DNA of 64,000 nucleotides from Marinoscillum furvescens DSM 4134 (lineage in GTDB: Bacteria > Bacteroidota > Bacteroidia > Cytophagales > Cyclobacteriaceae): contig NZ_QREG01000001.1 in NCBI RefSeq assembly GCF_003386095.1, forward strand, positions 310,001 through 374,000. The letters are read 5' to 3'. Positions 25,598-34,713 of this stretch are shown here, piece after piece. Under the pieces are notes generated by a model. It made no database searches, had not been told where the DNA came from, and saw only the letters and a list, made by a program, of their open reading frames with translations. The stretch's first letter is position 1. Every line of letters starts with the position of its first letter. Both the position numbers and the translations under genes were made by a program.

Positions 25598-26275
25598 TTA
25601 GTTGTTGTTTCTTCTTCGTTTGTTGGAGAAATTTCGCTTGCCGCCTTTGTTGCGGTTTCTGTTTTGATTTTGGTGACGGTGGCCGCCATTGCCATTGTTG
25701 TCGTTCGGACGTTTTTCACTATCAAACAAACCAAATTCTTTTACCTTTTGGATATCAATATCCAGCTGGTTTTTAGAGAGTTGCTTGATGTTTTTGAGAA
25801 CTTGCTCGTCTTCTATGGTGTCTTTATTCCATGTCAGGTAAAAAGATTTCATGAGCTTACCAATGGCGATGATTGCACCTTCTTTTTCTTTAGGGTCCTC
25901 CATCGCAATTGCATCGTTGATCAAAATTTCAATGTTTCGACCATAGTGTCGATAGCGAATTTCATTCGACTGATAACGCATGCGATCAGGCTTGCGATCT
26001 AGAATGGTAGATTCTGGCACTGGGAATGGCCCTTCTACTTCCAGGTCAAAGTCAGAAATAATAAAAAGGTCATCCCAAACCTTTTGAGTGTACTCATTGG
26101 CGTCTTTGCTAAACTCCGGGTTCACCATTTTCATGAGCTCCACGAGGGTAGCAGCCAGTTTATTTCGTTCTTCCTTGTCTTCGATTGTTTTGATATGTGC
26201 CACCAGGTTTTGCACATTTCTTCCGTATTCTCTTAGTTTAAGATGAGTACGTTCGGTATTATATTCCAGACTCAT
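25598..26275 (-). CDS. DUF4290 family protein with basic Asn/Arg-rich tail
   Basis: A 225-residue cytoplasmic protein of a Bacteroidota family of unknown function. The N-terminal signature (SLEYNTERTHLKLREYGRN) and a predicted helical bundle cover residues 1-180, with two related EYGRN/RHYGRN repeats near residues 15 and 110. The final 40 residues are Asn, Arg, Lys and Gly-rich, a low-complexity tail common in RNA-binding proteins. ATG 26275 is chosen since the family begins there; an in-frame ATG at 26308 adds a non-conserved leader. It is immediately upstream of murA, so a shared transcript is likely. Confidence 0.85.
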   Translation of the reverse strand: MSLEYNTERTHLKLREYGRNVQNLVAHIKTIEDKEERNKLAATLVELMKMVNPEFSKDANEYTQKVWDDLFIISDFDLEVEGPFPVPESTILDRKPDRMRYQSNEIRYRHYGRNIEILINDAIAMEDPKEKEGAIIAIGKLMKSFYLTWNKDTIEDEQVLKNIKQLSKNQLDIDIQKVKEFGLFDSEKRPNDNNGNGGHRHQNQNRNRNKGGKRNFSNKRRRNNN

Positions 26276-26361
26276 AAAATTGATTTTGCTCAAAAATAGT
26301 GAAATCACTTTAGGCCACCGCCCAAAAGCAAGGACAAATCATGCCTGCAAGTGGTTTTAGC

Positions 26362-26775
26362 TTAGCCAATGGCTGCGATACACTTGAGTTCGATGGCAAT
26401 CGGCGTGGGAAGAGCTGTAACCTCTACTGTGGTACGGCATGGCTGCACATCCCCAAAATACTCCGCATATATGGCATTAAAGGTATGAAAGTCTTCTTTC
26501 ATATTGGTTAAAAAAACGGTGACATCCACCAAATGTTCCCATTTTGCTCCTGATGCCTCTAGCACCGCCCGAACATTTTTAAATACCGCATGGCACTGCA
26601 CAGAGATGTCGTAAGAAACCACATCTCCCTGTTCGTTTAATGTAACACCCGGAATGGATTGTTTTCCCCGCTCTCGTGGACCTATCCCTGACAAAAACAG
26701 CAAATTCCCCACTTTACGTGCATGCGGATACAACCCTACTGGCTCCGGAGCCTCATCTGACTGATAGCTATTCAT
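26362..26775 (-). CDS. RidA/YjgF family deaminase-like protein
   Basis: A 137-residue protein of the trimeric RidA family, which hydrolyses reactive enamine/imine intermediates or acts as a deaminase. Visible are FLSGIGPRERG, the VFLTNMKEDFHTFN motif with the segment preceding AEYFG, and the catalytic-type Arg in PCRTTVEV with the terminal Glu in IELKCIA. It resembles the 2-aminomuconate deaminase branch, but no kynurenine pathway genes are present. Gene overlaps the upstream GNAT gene by 4 bases (ATGA), forming an operon pepP-GNAT-RidA. Confidence 0.85.
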   Translation of the reverse strand: MNSYQSDEAPEPVGLYPHARKVGNLLFLSGIGPRERGKQSIPGVTLNEQGDVVSYDISVQCHAVFKNVRAVLEASGAKWEHLVDVTVFLTNMKEDFHTFNAIYAEYFGDVQPCRTTVEVTALPTPIAIELKCIAAIG

Positions 26776-27218
26776 AGTTCTTTCAAAAAATAAACTTCAT
26801 GCATTTTAAGGTCACCTTTTGCCACAAAATCCACCACATCAAACCCTGCCCGTATGGCAAACTGCATCATAGACCGGTGTCTGTTTTGAGTCTTAAACTT
26901 AAGCGCTTTGTACCCTTTTAGGCGACACCAAACCTCCATTTTTTGCAATAGCAACCGGGCAATGCCTTTTTGTCGATGGTCAGGCAACACGCCTCCCATC
27001 CAGGAGTAAAACACCTCCCCATTTAAAAACCGGTCATACCCAACCTTGAACCCAATAGGCTTACCGTTCTCTTCGGCAATAAGTATTACATGTTCGGAGC
27101 TGAGCAGTCGGTTGGTATATTCTGCTACGGAATATGGGTTTTCAAATTCGGGAATCAGCTGCTGTACAACCACTGCTTCCTCTATAGACCCAGAGCGCAC
27201 GGACACTGCTTTTGCCAT
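26772..27218 (-). CDS. GNAT family N-acetyltransferase
   Basis: A 148-residue acetyl-CoA-dependent acetyltransferase. The acetyl-CoA binding motif V/L-x-x-x-x-R-x-K-G-I-A (VLPDHRQKGIARLLLQKMEVW) is near residues 78-98, and the strands GKPIGFKVGYD and FYSWMGGV precede it in the normal order. Substrate unknown; amino acid, peptide or aminoglycoside acetylation are all possible. Located between pepP (2-bp gap upstream) and RidA (4-base overlap). Confidence 0.87.
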   Translation of the reverse strand: MAKAVSVRSGSIEEAVVVQQLIPEFENPYSVAEYTNRLLSSEHVILIAEENGKPIGFKVGYDRFLNGEVFYSWMGGVLPDHRQKGIARLLLQKMEVWCRLKGYKALKFKTQNRHRSMMQFAIRAGFDVVDFVAKGDLKMHEVYFLKEL

Positions 27219-27219
27219 A

Positions 27220-28515
27220 TTATTTTCCTGAATTCATAAGGTCTTCGATCTCCTCAGCATGAATGGGGATATTGCGCATGAGATTTTTATGGCCTGTTTC
27301 TGTAATCACAACGTCATCTTCCAGTCGGATACCAATGTTTTCCTCTCTGATGTAAATACCGGGCTCTACCGTGAAGACCATACCGGGCTCAAACTTTTTG
27401 TAAACAGAACCCACATCATGCACATCTAACCCCAAATGGTGAGAAGTGCCGTGCATAAAATATTTTCTGTAAGCAGGGTTCTCTGCCGTCTGATTTTTCA
27501 CGTCTTCTTTATCCAGCAAACCCAAATCGAGCAACTCCTCTGTCATAAGCTCACCTACTGCCTTGTGATACTCGGGTATACTACTGCCGGGTTTCAGTAG
27601 ATCTGTTGCCTGTGTTTTCACCCTCAGCACAGCATCATATACTTGCCGCTGACGCTTGGTAAATCGTCCATTCACAGGAATAGTCCGGGTCATGTCAGCG
27701 TTGTAGTTCGCATACTCTGCACCTACATCCATCAGCATTAGATCACCGTCTTTGAGCTGCTGATTATTCTCTATGTAGTGCAGCACACATGCATTAAAGC
27801 CCCCAGCTATGATTGGTGTATAAGCAAACCCTCGTGATCTGTTGGACAAAAACACATGAGCATACTCAGCCTCCACTTCATACTCCCACACTCCAGGCTC
27901 CACGGTATCCAAAATTCGTCTAAAGCCCTGCTCCGTGATATGGCACGCATGCTCTATGAGCTTTACTTCTATAGGTGATTTGATGGTGCGCAGATCGTAC
28001 AGTATCGGTGACAGTCGCTCGTATTTGTATAGAGGAAATTTACTCATCATCTCCTTTACAAAACGGTCATTGGCAGTTTCTACTACAGAAGCATTGCGTA
28101 GGTGCTCATTTGTAGGCAAGTAAATATGTTCGCTTTCAGCCAGCACTGTGTAGAGCACTTTTTCAAAGTCATTCGTCCATTTCACATTTTGGATTCCTGA
28201 AATAGATGTACCTTCTTCTTTGGTAAACTTATGTCCTTCCCAAATCGCAATTTCTTCATTGGTTTCTCTAAGAAACAACACTTCACGAAGCTTCTCATCT
28301 GGATGGTCTGGCGCCAACAGCACGATTGATTCTTCCTGATCGATACCACTGAGGTAAAGCAGATCGCTATTTTGCTTAAAAGGCATGGTGCCATCTGCGT
28401 TGGTAGGCATGATGTCATTGGAGTGGATCACCACTACTGAGTTTGGCTTCAGCCGAGAAACAAGCCGCTTTCTGTTGCCAATAAAAAGTTCGTTATCTAT
28501 AGGTCTATATCTCAT
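27220..28515 (-). CDS. pepP: Xaa-Pro aminopeptidase (aminopeptidase P), M24B
   Basis: Removes N-terminal residues preceding proline, in the cytoplasm, using two metal ions. The 431-residue protein has the N-terminal creatinase-type domain (residues 1-170) and the pita-bread catalytic domain with the five metal ligands visible: Asp in LMDVGAEY and in NADMTRTIP, His in GTSHHLGLDVHD, Glu in TVEPGIYI and Glu in RLEDDVVIT. Length is normal. It heads an operon with GNAT and RidA genes, which could all serve peptide or amino acid turnover. Confidence 0.94.
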   Translation of the reverse strand: MRYRPIDNELFIGNRKRLVSRLKPNSVVVIHSNDIMPTNADGTMPFKQNSDLLYLSGIDQEESIVLLAPDHPDEKLREVLFLRETNEEIAIWEGHKFTKEEGTSISGIQNVKWTNDFEKVLYTVLAESEHIYLPTNEHLRNASVVETANDRFVKEMMSKFPLYKYERLSPILYDLRTIKSPIEVKLIEHACHITEQGFRRILDTVEPGVWEYEVEAEYAHVFLSNRSRGFAYTPIIAGGFNACVLHYIENNQQLKDGDLMLMDVGAEYANYNADMTRTIPVNGRFTKRQRQVYDAVLRVKTQATDLLKPGSSIPEYHKAVGELMTEELLDLGLLDKEDVKNQTAENPAYRKYFMHGTSHHLGLDVHDVGSVYKKFEPGMVFTVEPGIYIREENIGIRLEDDVVITETGHKNLMRNIPIHAEEIEDLMNSGK

Positions 28516-28633
28516 GGGTAGTTGCTTTTAGTCATTGAAAGAACAGGCAGCACCTGGAATAGTTGGCGTACCTGCAAACAAAGTTAGCATTCTCCGTGAG
28601 GTGAATAAAAAAATAGTGTGGATACCAACAAAC

Positions 28634-28663
28634 AAAAGCGGCTGAATAACTCCAGCCGCTTTT
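28634..28663 (-). terminator. Rho-independent terminator, probably bidirectional
   Basis: AAAAGCGGCTG (28634-28644) and CAGCCGCTTTT (28653-28663) form a perfect 11-bp stem. On the minus strand it is followed by TGTTTGTTGG and stops the large lipoprotein gene. Confidence 0.85.
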
Positions 28664-28692
28664 GAAATGTATACCGATATGTTTTTTACTCT

Positions 28693-30900
28693 TTAGAGAA
28701 CGGTAAATTCTACCACTATTACTGCTTCGTTGAACACCTCAGGACCATCTCCATTGTCGGGGAATCCGTAAGTTCCATCTGCTGGGCTCTCGATGTGAAG
28801 CATTGGGAAAAGCTTATCACCAGAGTTTATGGTAGCTCCGGTTACATCTACTTCCACATTAGCAGTAGTTCCGGCTTTTACGAAAGTCTGACCTATCACC
28901 GCTCCGAAGTTGCCTGTACCGTCATCTTCGTGGATCACCAACCATCCATCCACAGCAGCTTTTACTTCGTCTACGACCACTGTAGCATTGGTTACAGCTT
29001 TGTCTGTAGCTGTGATACTCGGTGCTTCAATGTTGATAGCTGACATCACTATAGCTCCAGCTGATGTGGTGATAGGACCATCCAACCCACTCGAACCATC
29101 AAACTCATAGGTCCCTACCACACCATTATCGTTGTGAAGCATCACCCAAAGCTTTTCGCCATCTACCAGATCTTCTCCATCTTTAAAGCTTATCGAGATA
29201 TCTTCGTGTGTACCTGCATCTAGTGCTACCGGTTCAGAAATGATGCCAGGCACCACTGGGCCTTCGCCTGTACCATTGTCACGATGCACTACCACAAATG
29301 ATGGCTGATCCACCATAATGCTTTCGATCATTACTTTATTCTGAGATACTACCTGACTCATCGCCGTTAGCTCGCCCTTAGGGGCTTCCAGTGTAATTGC
29401 CTCTGTAGTAATCGGGCCGTCAAAGCCATTGGCTCCATCAAATTCATATTCGCCTACGATGTTATTCTCAGTATGCAGCATGAGGTAAATTTTGTCATCT
29501 GCATTGAATACAAAGTCGCTATTGAGCATTACTTCTACATCCGTAGAGGTACCTGCTTCTATCTGAACGGGAGTAGATACGATTCCAGGTACTTCAGGTC
29601 CGTCTCCAGCAGCGTTACTTGCATGCACCACTAACCAGCCTTTGGCATTCATGGTGATTTCGCTCACTTTCACAGTAGTTCCCTGCACGATTTGATTCAT
29701 CGCTGTAATTGTTCCTGTAGGAGCCTCTACATCGAAGCTTTGCATGATCACTGCATCACCAAACACTTCAGGACCATCTTCGCCATTGGTACCGTCAAAA
29801 GTATATTCACCATCAGCCGGGCTTTCGATGTGTAGCATTGGCCATAGTTTCTCACCTCCAGAGAAAGCCACACCAGTACCCAGATCTACCATTACGTCTG
29901 TGGTGGTTCCGGCTTCTACGAAAGTTTGTCCAAGCACTTCACCAAATGTACCTTCGTTATCCGCATGCACTACTAACCATCCGTCTACGGCGGCTTTCAC
30001 TTCAGAAATTTTCACCATGTTGGCACTTACTACCTGCGCCTCTGACATGAGGCTCGGCGAACCTATTTCGATCATTTTCATGACGATACCACCATTTTCA
30101 TCGAAAATAGGGTTATCCAGACCATTCGCTCCATCAAACTCATAAGTACCAGCAGCACCATTATCTGTATGGAGCATGACATGCACCATATCTCCGTCTT
30201 TAAGGTCGGCTGTTTCGGTGATCGTCACCTCCACGTCTGTGTTCGTTCCGGCACTCACCTGCACTGGCTCAGAAATAATGTCTGGCACTACAGGTGATCC
30301 GTCAGCATTGCTGGCGTGTACTACTACCCATCCACTTCTGTCTACCACAATCTCTGGCACTACAATGGTGTTTTGAGAAATCATTTGGCTCTCTACCATG
30401 AGTGTTCCGGTAGGATCAGCTTCCACTGAAAGCGTAATACTTGTCATCACGATGTTTCCAGAAGCATCCAAAATAGGAGCATCCAGACCATTGGCACCAT
30501 CAAATTCATAGGTACCTGCTACGCCATCGTCTGTGTGCAGCATCACATATACCACATCACCATCTTCTATTTCAGTAGATTCTTTAAACATCACTTCCAC
30601 ACTCGATGATGTTCCAGCCTCTACCATTTTAGGTTCGGAGATAATGTCCGGCACCTGAGGGCCATCATTAGTAGCATTACTAGCATGCACTACGATCCAT
30701 CCATTCTGATCCAGTGTGACGCTAGATACTATAATGGAGTTATTTTCAGTTACATTTTGATCAGACACCGTAAGTGATCCAGTGGGGTCTGGTGTTGGCT
30801 CTCCTCCGTCATCGTCATCATTACATGCTGTGAACAGTACCATCGCCGAAAGGACGAATACCATCTGCAGCAAAAAGTTTTTCATTGTTACATTTTTCAT
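28693..30900 (-). CDS. Large repetitive lipoprotein with six DUF7282-like modules
   Basis: A 735-residue protein from ATG 30900. A signal peptide ends at a lipobox-like FTAC (C26), followed by an Asp-rich linker. The rest is six tandem modules of about 110 residues (about 41-161, 164-280, 283-392, 396-506, 509-626, 627-735), each with a GWxVVHA/E core, a xxxAGT..V strand and LH.xxGxYxFDG. Modules 1, 2, 4 and 5 carry VPxIIS; modules 3 and 6 carry GQTF and IESPADG, so the order is A-A-B-A-A-B. Probably surface-exposed and adhesive or scaffold-like; no enzyme motif. The frame is open 45 codons upstream to 31035, but the signal peptide argues for 30900 or 30885. Confidence 0.85.
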   Translation of the reverse strand: MKNVTMKNFLLQMVFVLSAMVLFTACNDDDDGGEPTPDPTGSLTVSDQNVTENNSIIVSSVTLDQNGWIVVHASNATNDGPQVPDIISEPKMVEAGTSSSVEVMFKESTEIEDGDVVYVMLHTDDGVAGTYEFDGANGLDAPILDASGNIVMTSITLSVEADPTGTLMVESQMISQNTIVVPEIVVDRSGWVVVHASNADGSPVVPDIISEPVQVSAGTNTDVEVTITETADLKDGDMVHVMLHTDNGAAGTYEFDGANGLDNPIFDENGGIVMKMIEIGSPSLMSEAQVVSANMVKISEVKAAVDGWLVVHADNEGTFGEVLGQTFVEAGTTTDVMVDLGTGVAFSGGEKLWPMLHIESPADGEYTFDGTNGEDGPEVFGDAVIMQSFDVEAPTGTITAMNQIVQGTTVKVSEITMNAKGWLVVHASNAAGDGPEVPGIVSTPVQIEAGTSTDVEVMLNSDFVFNADDKIYLMLHTENNIVGEYEFDGANGFDGPITTEAITLEAPKGELTAMSQVVSQNKVMIESIMVDQPSFVVVHRDNGTGEGPVVPGIISEPVALDAGTHEDISISFKDGEDLVDGEKLWVMLHNDNGVVGTYEFDGSSGLDGPITTSAGAIVMSAINIEAPSITATDKAVTNATVVVDEVKAAVDGWLVIHEDDGTGNFGAVIGQTFVKAGTTANVEVDVTGATINSGDKLFPMLHIESPADGTYGFPDNGDGPEVFNEAVIVVEFTVL

Positions 30901-31068
30901 AGTTGAATAATTTTTAGTTCGAGTTGAATCTTTTCGTGTGGTACCTACGACGGCTGAAGGCTTTGTGGATTTATTTTGTTTACTTTTTCTTAAAATTCTT
31001 TTAACAAAACCCATCAATTTCACCTCATTATTCACCCTGATTCATTCACTTTTTCTTATTATTGACAA

Positions 31069-32445
31069 GTGAGAGCAGTTTTACACAGCATTTTATTCTA
31101 TTTGTGCCTGAGCGCTTTTAGCCAGCAGAAAGTGTGGATTTCACATGCTGACACCAATAATTTGTGTCTACCAAAACCCGAATTTTGCTCCTCCTGGTTG
31201 CCGTACTGTTCCTATTCTGTCTCTGAGGATGTGTATCACACGCTGGGCAGCAAAGCCTTACCCGTACAGCTATTTAAACCTGCTACTCTACCGATATCTT
31301 CTCCGGTACTCGGTTTTGCACTAGAACAGATAGAAGCAAAGGCATTTTTGCAAGAAGGGCTCAATGGGGCGGGGATTAAAATTGGCATCATCGACGGGGG
31401 ATTCTTGAAAGCCAACAAAAGCAAATCACTAAAACACGTATTTGAAGCTGAGCGCGTAAAAAACTATCAGGATTTTGTAACACCTGAGCTGACACCATAC
31501 GATGGCATAGCACGTCTGGATGATGGTCATGGCACGGAGGTATGGCAGCTGATTGGAGGCAAGCACCCTGGCAAAAACATCCAGTATGGACTGGCCACTC
31601 ATGCCGAATACTACCTGGCACGTACTGATCATGGGGCCTACGAAAAGCGCATAGAAGAAGACCATCTCATTGCTGCACTGGAGCAAATGCATCGGATGGG
31701 GGTACGGCTGGTAAATGTATCCCTGGGCTACAATATTGGCTACACCAACCCTGAGGAAAACTACCGACGCGAGCAAATGGATGGAAAATCCACACTACTA
31801 GCCAAAACGATCAGTGCTGCCGCCCTGGAGAAGGGAATGCTAATCATAGTGGCCGCTGGCAATGAAGCATTGGATCCCTGGCAGATAGTGTCTACACCCG
31901 GTGATGCCGAACATGCACTCACTGTAGGGGCAAGCAAGTTTGACATCTGGGACAAAATGAACTACAGCAGCATAGGTCCTTCATGGCTGCCCTATGTAAA
32001 GCCGGACATAGCCGTTTATGCCTCCTCAGGCACTAGCTATGCAGCACCAGTGGTTACGGGGATGGCAGCATGCATATGGCAGCGAGACAGTACGCTCAGC
32101 AATTTTGAAGTTATGGACCTTTTAAAATCTGCAGGTAACTTTCACCCATACGCCAACAACTACCTGGGGCATGGTGTACCCACCTGCACTCGAATATTAA
32201 AGCTAATGGATGGCCAAACCATCTCACGCCCCAACACCCTAAGAACCAAGAAGAAAAGCGTTAAAATACCGTTAAAAACTGAGGCGAGCTATGTGGTGGC
32301 ATTTCACAAAACCAATGAAAAAAATGTCGCCAACCGATATATGTATCGAAATCCTGGCGAGACACTGAAAATCAAACGACCAGACAGGATCAGGCAAACC
32401 TCTTTACTTGTAGGCAAAGAAGTTCTGGAAATTTTTTGGGAGTAA
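31069..32445 (+). CDS. Secreted subtilisin-like serine protease (S8)
   Basis: A 458-residue exported protease. Signal peptide ends around residue 18 (SAFS). The catalytic triad is D109 (IGIIDGGFL), H154 (DDGHGTEV) and S323 (SSGTSYAAP); oxyanion Asn265 lies in VAAGNEA. The prodomain is short (about 75 residues) and a C-terminal extension of about 90 residues follows the catalytic fold, ending in EVLEIFW, without an obvious T9SS sorting motif. GTG 31069 is the start; the region 30901-31068 is shared with the divergent lipoprotein gene. It may cleave surface proteins, but substrates are unknown. Confidence 0.93.
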   Translation: MRAVLHSILFYLCLSAFSQQKVWISHADTNNLCLPKPEFCSSWLPYCSYSVSEDVYHTLGSKALPVQLFKPATLPISSPVLGFALEQIEAKAFLQEGLNGAGIKIGIIDGGFLKANKSKSLKHVFEAERVKNYQDFVTPELTPYDGIARLDDGHGTEVWQLIGGKHPGKNIQYGLATHAEYYLARTDHGAYEKRIEEDHLIAALEQMHRMGVRLVNVSLGYNIGYTNPEENYRREQMDGKSTLLAKTISAAALEKGMLIIVAAGNEALDPWQIVSTPGDAEHALTVGASKFDIWDKMNYSSIGPSWLPYVKPDIAVYASSGTSYAAPVVTGMAACIWQRDSTLSNFEVMDLLKSAGNFHPYANNYLGHGVPTCTRILKLMDGQTISRPNTLRTKKKSVKIPLKTEASYVVAFHKTNEKNVANRYMYRNPGETLKIKRPDRIRQTSLLVGKEVLEIFWE

Positions 32446-32775
32446 TCAGGGCTCTATCCCCATCACTTCGAGGTATTGTGGTTGAGCGCGCATGGCACGC
32501 CTGGAGATTGCCACAAAATCTACCATCCATGCCATTAGGCGCCGGATAGCCTCTTCGCTCGCATGACTACTTGCCTCATCCGCCACATCTGCAGGCTTCA
32601 CTGCAAGCAGCTCCAGTCGCTGTTGGGCAATTTCATAAAGCGTAAACCCACGGTACAGATATTGCTCATCATATCCGTGCGTTGCCAGCTGCATGCGGAT
32701 CTCTTCATTGTCTGCGGTATGCTGCAAAACAAGTCTTGCCTTCAGCATATCATCTTTTAGGGTGTTATTACTCAT
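32446..32775 (-). CDS. Helical hypothetical protein
   Basis: A 109-residue protein without signal peptide, dominated by helices, with a hydrophobic patch RRLMAWMVDFVAI near the end. Its stop directly adjoins that of the convergent protease gene. I recognise no family or motif. Single gene; the stretch 32776-33009 upstream has AT-rich runs but no clear promoter match. Confidence 0.5.
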   Translation of the reverse strand: MSNNTLKDDMLKARLVLQHTADNEEIRMQLATHGYDEQYLYRGFTLYEIAQQRLELLAVKPADVADEASSHASEEAIRRLMAWMVDFVAISRRAMRAQPQYLEVMGIEP

Positions 32776-33009
32776 AGCTGATCATTATTAGCGTCTACAC
32801 ATTTCTTTCCCTTCCTGCATTCTTAATGACCAGCAAATAACTCAAAGTCACAAAAAATAACAATCCCCGATTTTGGGTATTTTTTCGCCTCACACCTTAG
32901 ATTTTTCTTACAATTCCAGATTTTTTTTCTCGCTCCGTGTCCATTTAGACCAGATTCGTTCGTCATCCATGCAAATCGTTTAACTTTTAACACTTAAATC
33001 CTTACTATC

Positions 33010-33351
33010 ATGAAGCAATTTTTGTACTTATTCAGAGGCGGAGACGAAGGCTACGCAGAGCAATCACCAGAAGAGATGCAAGCCCATATGGCTCGCTGGG
33101 GAGAGTGGATGACCAAAATCAGCAATACTGACCAACCTGTACCTGGACTGCCCCTTCATGAAAGTGGCAAAGTAGTAGCCGATGGCGGTAATCTTATCAC
33201 TGATGGCCCTTTTACAGAGGGCAAAGAGATCGTAGGCGGCTATGTATTGGTAGAAGCCAATGACCTGGACCATGCTGTGGAGCTATCCAAAGAATGCCCA
33301 ATCTTTGAGTTTGGTGGCACCGTAGAAGTACGAGAAGCCATAAAAATGTAA
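33010..33351 (+). CDS. YCII-related (DGPF) protein
   Basis: A 113-residue cytoplasmic protein with the YCII/DGPF fold: KQFLYLFRGGDEG at the start, ITDGPFTEGKEIVGGYVLVEA in the middle. The catalytic-like Asp-His arrangement of YciI cannot be verified here. Such genes are the usual partners of ECF42 sigma factors, as found directly downstream. The role is not established, possibly signal sensing or detoxification. A hairpin separates the two genes. Confidence 0.85.
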   Translation: MKQFLYLFRGGDEGYAEQSPEEMQAHMARWGEWMTKISNTDQPVPGLPLHESGKVVADGGNLITDGPFTEGKEIVGGYVLVEANDLDHAVELSKECPIFEFGGTVEVREAIKM

Positions 33352-33359
33352 AACATTCA

Positions 33360-33387
33360 GGGGATACCGCATCACGCGGCATCCCCT
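33360..33387 (+). other. GC-rich hairpin between YCII and sigma genes
   Basis: GGGGATACCGC (33360-33370) pairs with GCGGCATCCCC (33376-33386), one mismatch. Only three T follow, so it would be a weak terminator or an attenuator that lowers sigma factor read-through. Confidence 0.55.
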
Positions 33388-33403
33388 TTGTATCTGCCTG
33401 TCC

Positions 33404-34657
33404 ATGCCTGCGAATAGTTTCCAACTCGTCGATCATTTTTTCAGAACAGAATACAGTAAGGCGGTGACCTATCTGACCAGCCGGTTTGGCACTGCTCATC
33501 TGGAAGCTGCTGAGGACGCAGTACAGGAAGCACTGATGAAAGCCATGCAAACATGGCCCTATCAAACTACTCCAGATAACCCTACCGGCTGGATAATCCG
33601 CACAGCAACCAACAAACTCATCGACCACCTTCGCCGGCAACAAAAAGTATATTATGCTACAAAGCTCCCCGAACAGGCAGCGTCACCTCAACCTTCAGAG
33701 GAAGTTTTCTCAGATGAGCTAATCAAAATGATTTTTGCTTGCTGCTCTCCTTCGTTGAGTATTGAACACCAACTAATTCTTACGCTCAAAATCCTCGGAG
33801 GTCTGTCTATACGTGAAATAGCAGCGGCGCTGCTGAAAAAAGAAGAGACCATAGCCAAAGCCTACACCCGGGCGAAAAAAAAGTTTAAAGACCAGAATCT
33901 AAGGCTAGAACTTCCGGTAGCTGATGCCTTGCCTATCAGGCTACAGGCAGTTACCAAAGCACTCTACTTACTGTTTAATGAAGGCTACAAATGCACTACC
34001 GGAGATCAGCTCATCCGCAAAGACCTGTGTGAAGAAGCCATGAGGCTCAATCACCTACTGCTAGGCCACACTCAACTAAATAATGAACATACTCGAGCAC
34101 TGATGGCATTAATGCACTACCAGGTAGCACGCTTTGAAGCTCGTGTAAGTGCGGATGGCAACCCTGTGAGTCTTCGCGATCAAAACCGCGAAAGCTGGGA
34201 CCACCAACACATACAATTGGGCGATCGCTACCTGGCCACTATCAAACATGGGCAGAGCAACGAATATTTTTTACAAGCAGCCATCGCAGGCATCCACTCC
34301 CGCGCCACATCTTACTCCAGCACCAACTGGGCGCACATCTATCAGCTCTATCAGAAGCTATACCAGCTTACCCAAAATCCGATCATTGGCCTCAACAGCA
34401 TCATTCCCTGTGCTGAAGTATATGGCCCAAAACAGGCCCTAATAGAACTAAAAAAACTGGAAGATGCACCCATACTAAATGGCAACTATCTGGTACCGGC
34501 TACAAAAAGTGAACTCTATGAACGTGTGGGAGAAATAAAAAAGGCCATATCCGAAGCGGAAATGGCCCTGAAGTTTGCGGTGAACAAACGAGATAAACTT
34601 TTTCTAACTAAAAAAATTTTCAAGCTTGTCAACCGCCCAACCAGTAAACCAATGTAA
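33404..34657 (+). CDS. ECF42-type sigma factor with C-terminal extension (DUF6596)
   Basis: A 417-residue sigma factor. Residues 1-175 carry regions 2 and 4: EDAVQEALMKAM, GWIIRTATNKLIDHLRR, and LGGLSIREIAAALLKKEETIAKAYTRAKKKF. The additional 240-residue helical extension (DUF6596, TPR-like) is a mark of the ECF42 group, which lacks a membrane anti-sigma and is regulated through that extension. The adjacent YCII gene is its standard partner. Targets are probably the YCII gene itself and a few others, not visible here. Confidence 0.9.
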   Translation: MPANSFQLVDHFFRTEYSKAVTYLTSRFGTAHLEAAEDAVQEALMKAMQTWPYQTTPDNPTGWIIRTATNKLIDHLRRQQKVYYATKLPEQAASPQPSEEVFSDELIKMIFACCSPSLSIEHQLILTLKILGGLSIREIAAALLKKEETIAKAYTRAKKKFKDQNLRLELPVADALPIRLQAVTKALYLLFNEGYKCTTGDQLIRKDLCEEAMRLNHLLLGHTQLNNEHTRALMALMHYQVARFEARVSADGNPVSLRDQNRESWDHQHIQLGDRYLATIKHGQSNEYFLQAAIAGIHSRATSYSSTNWAHIYQLYQKLYQLTQNPIIGLNSIIPCAEVYGPKQALIELKKLEDAPILNGNYLVPATKSELYERVGEIKKAISEAEMALKFAVNKRDKLFLTKKIFKLVNRPTSKPM

Positions 34658-34713
34658 CAAGCTTAACAAAGGAAGTTAATGACGATATTAAAAAATTGTA
34701 TTTTTCGGAACAG

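Noticed and set aside
29744-30145. Plus-strand frames of 66-133 codons opposite the repeated lipoprotein
   Set aside because: They recur with the module period and are explained by it.
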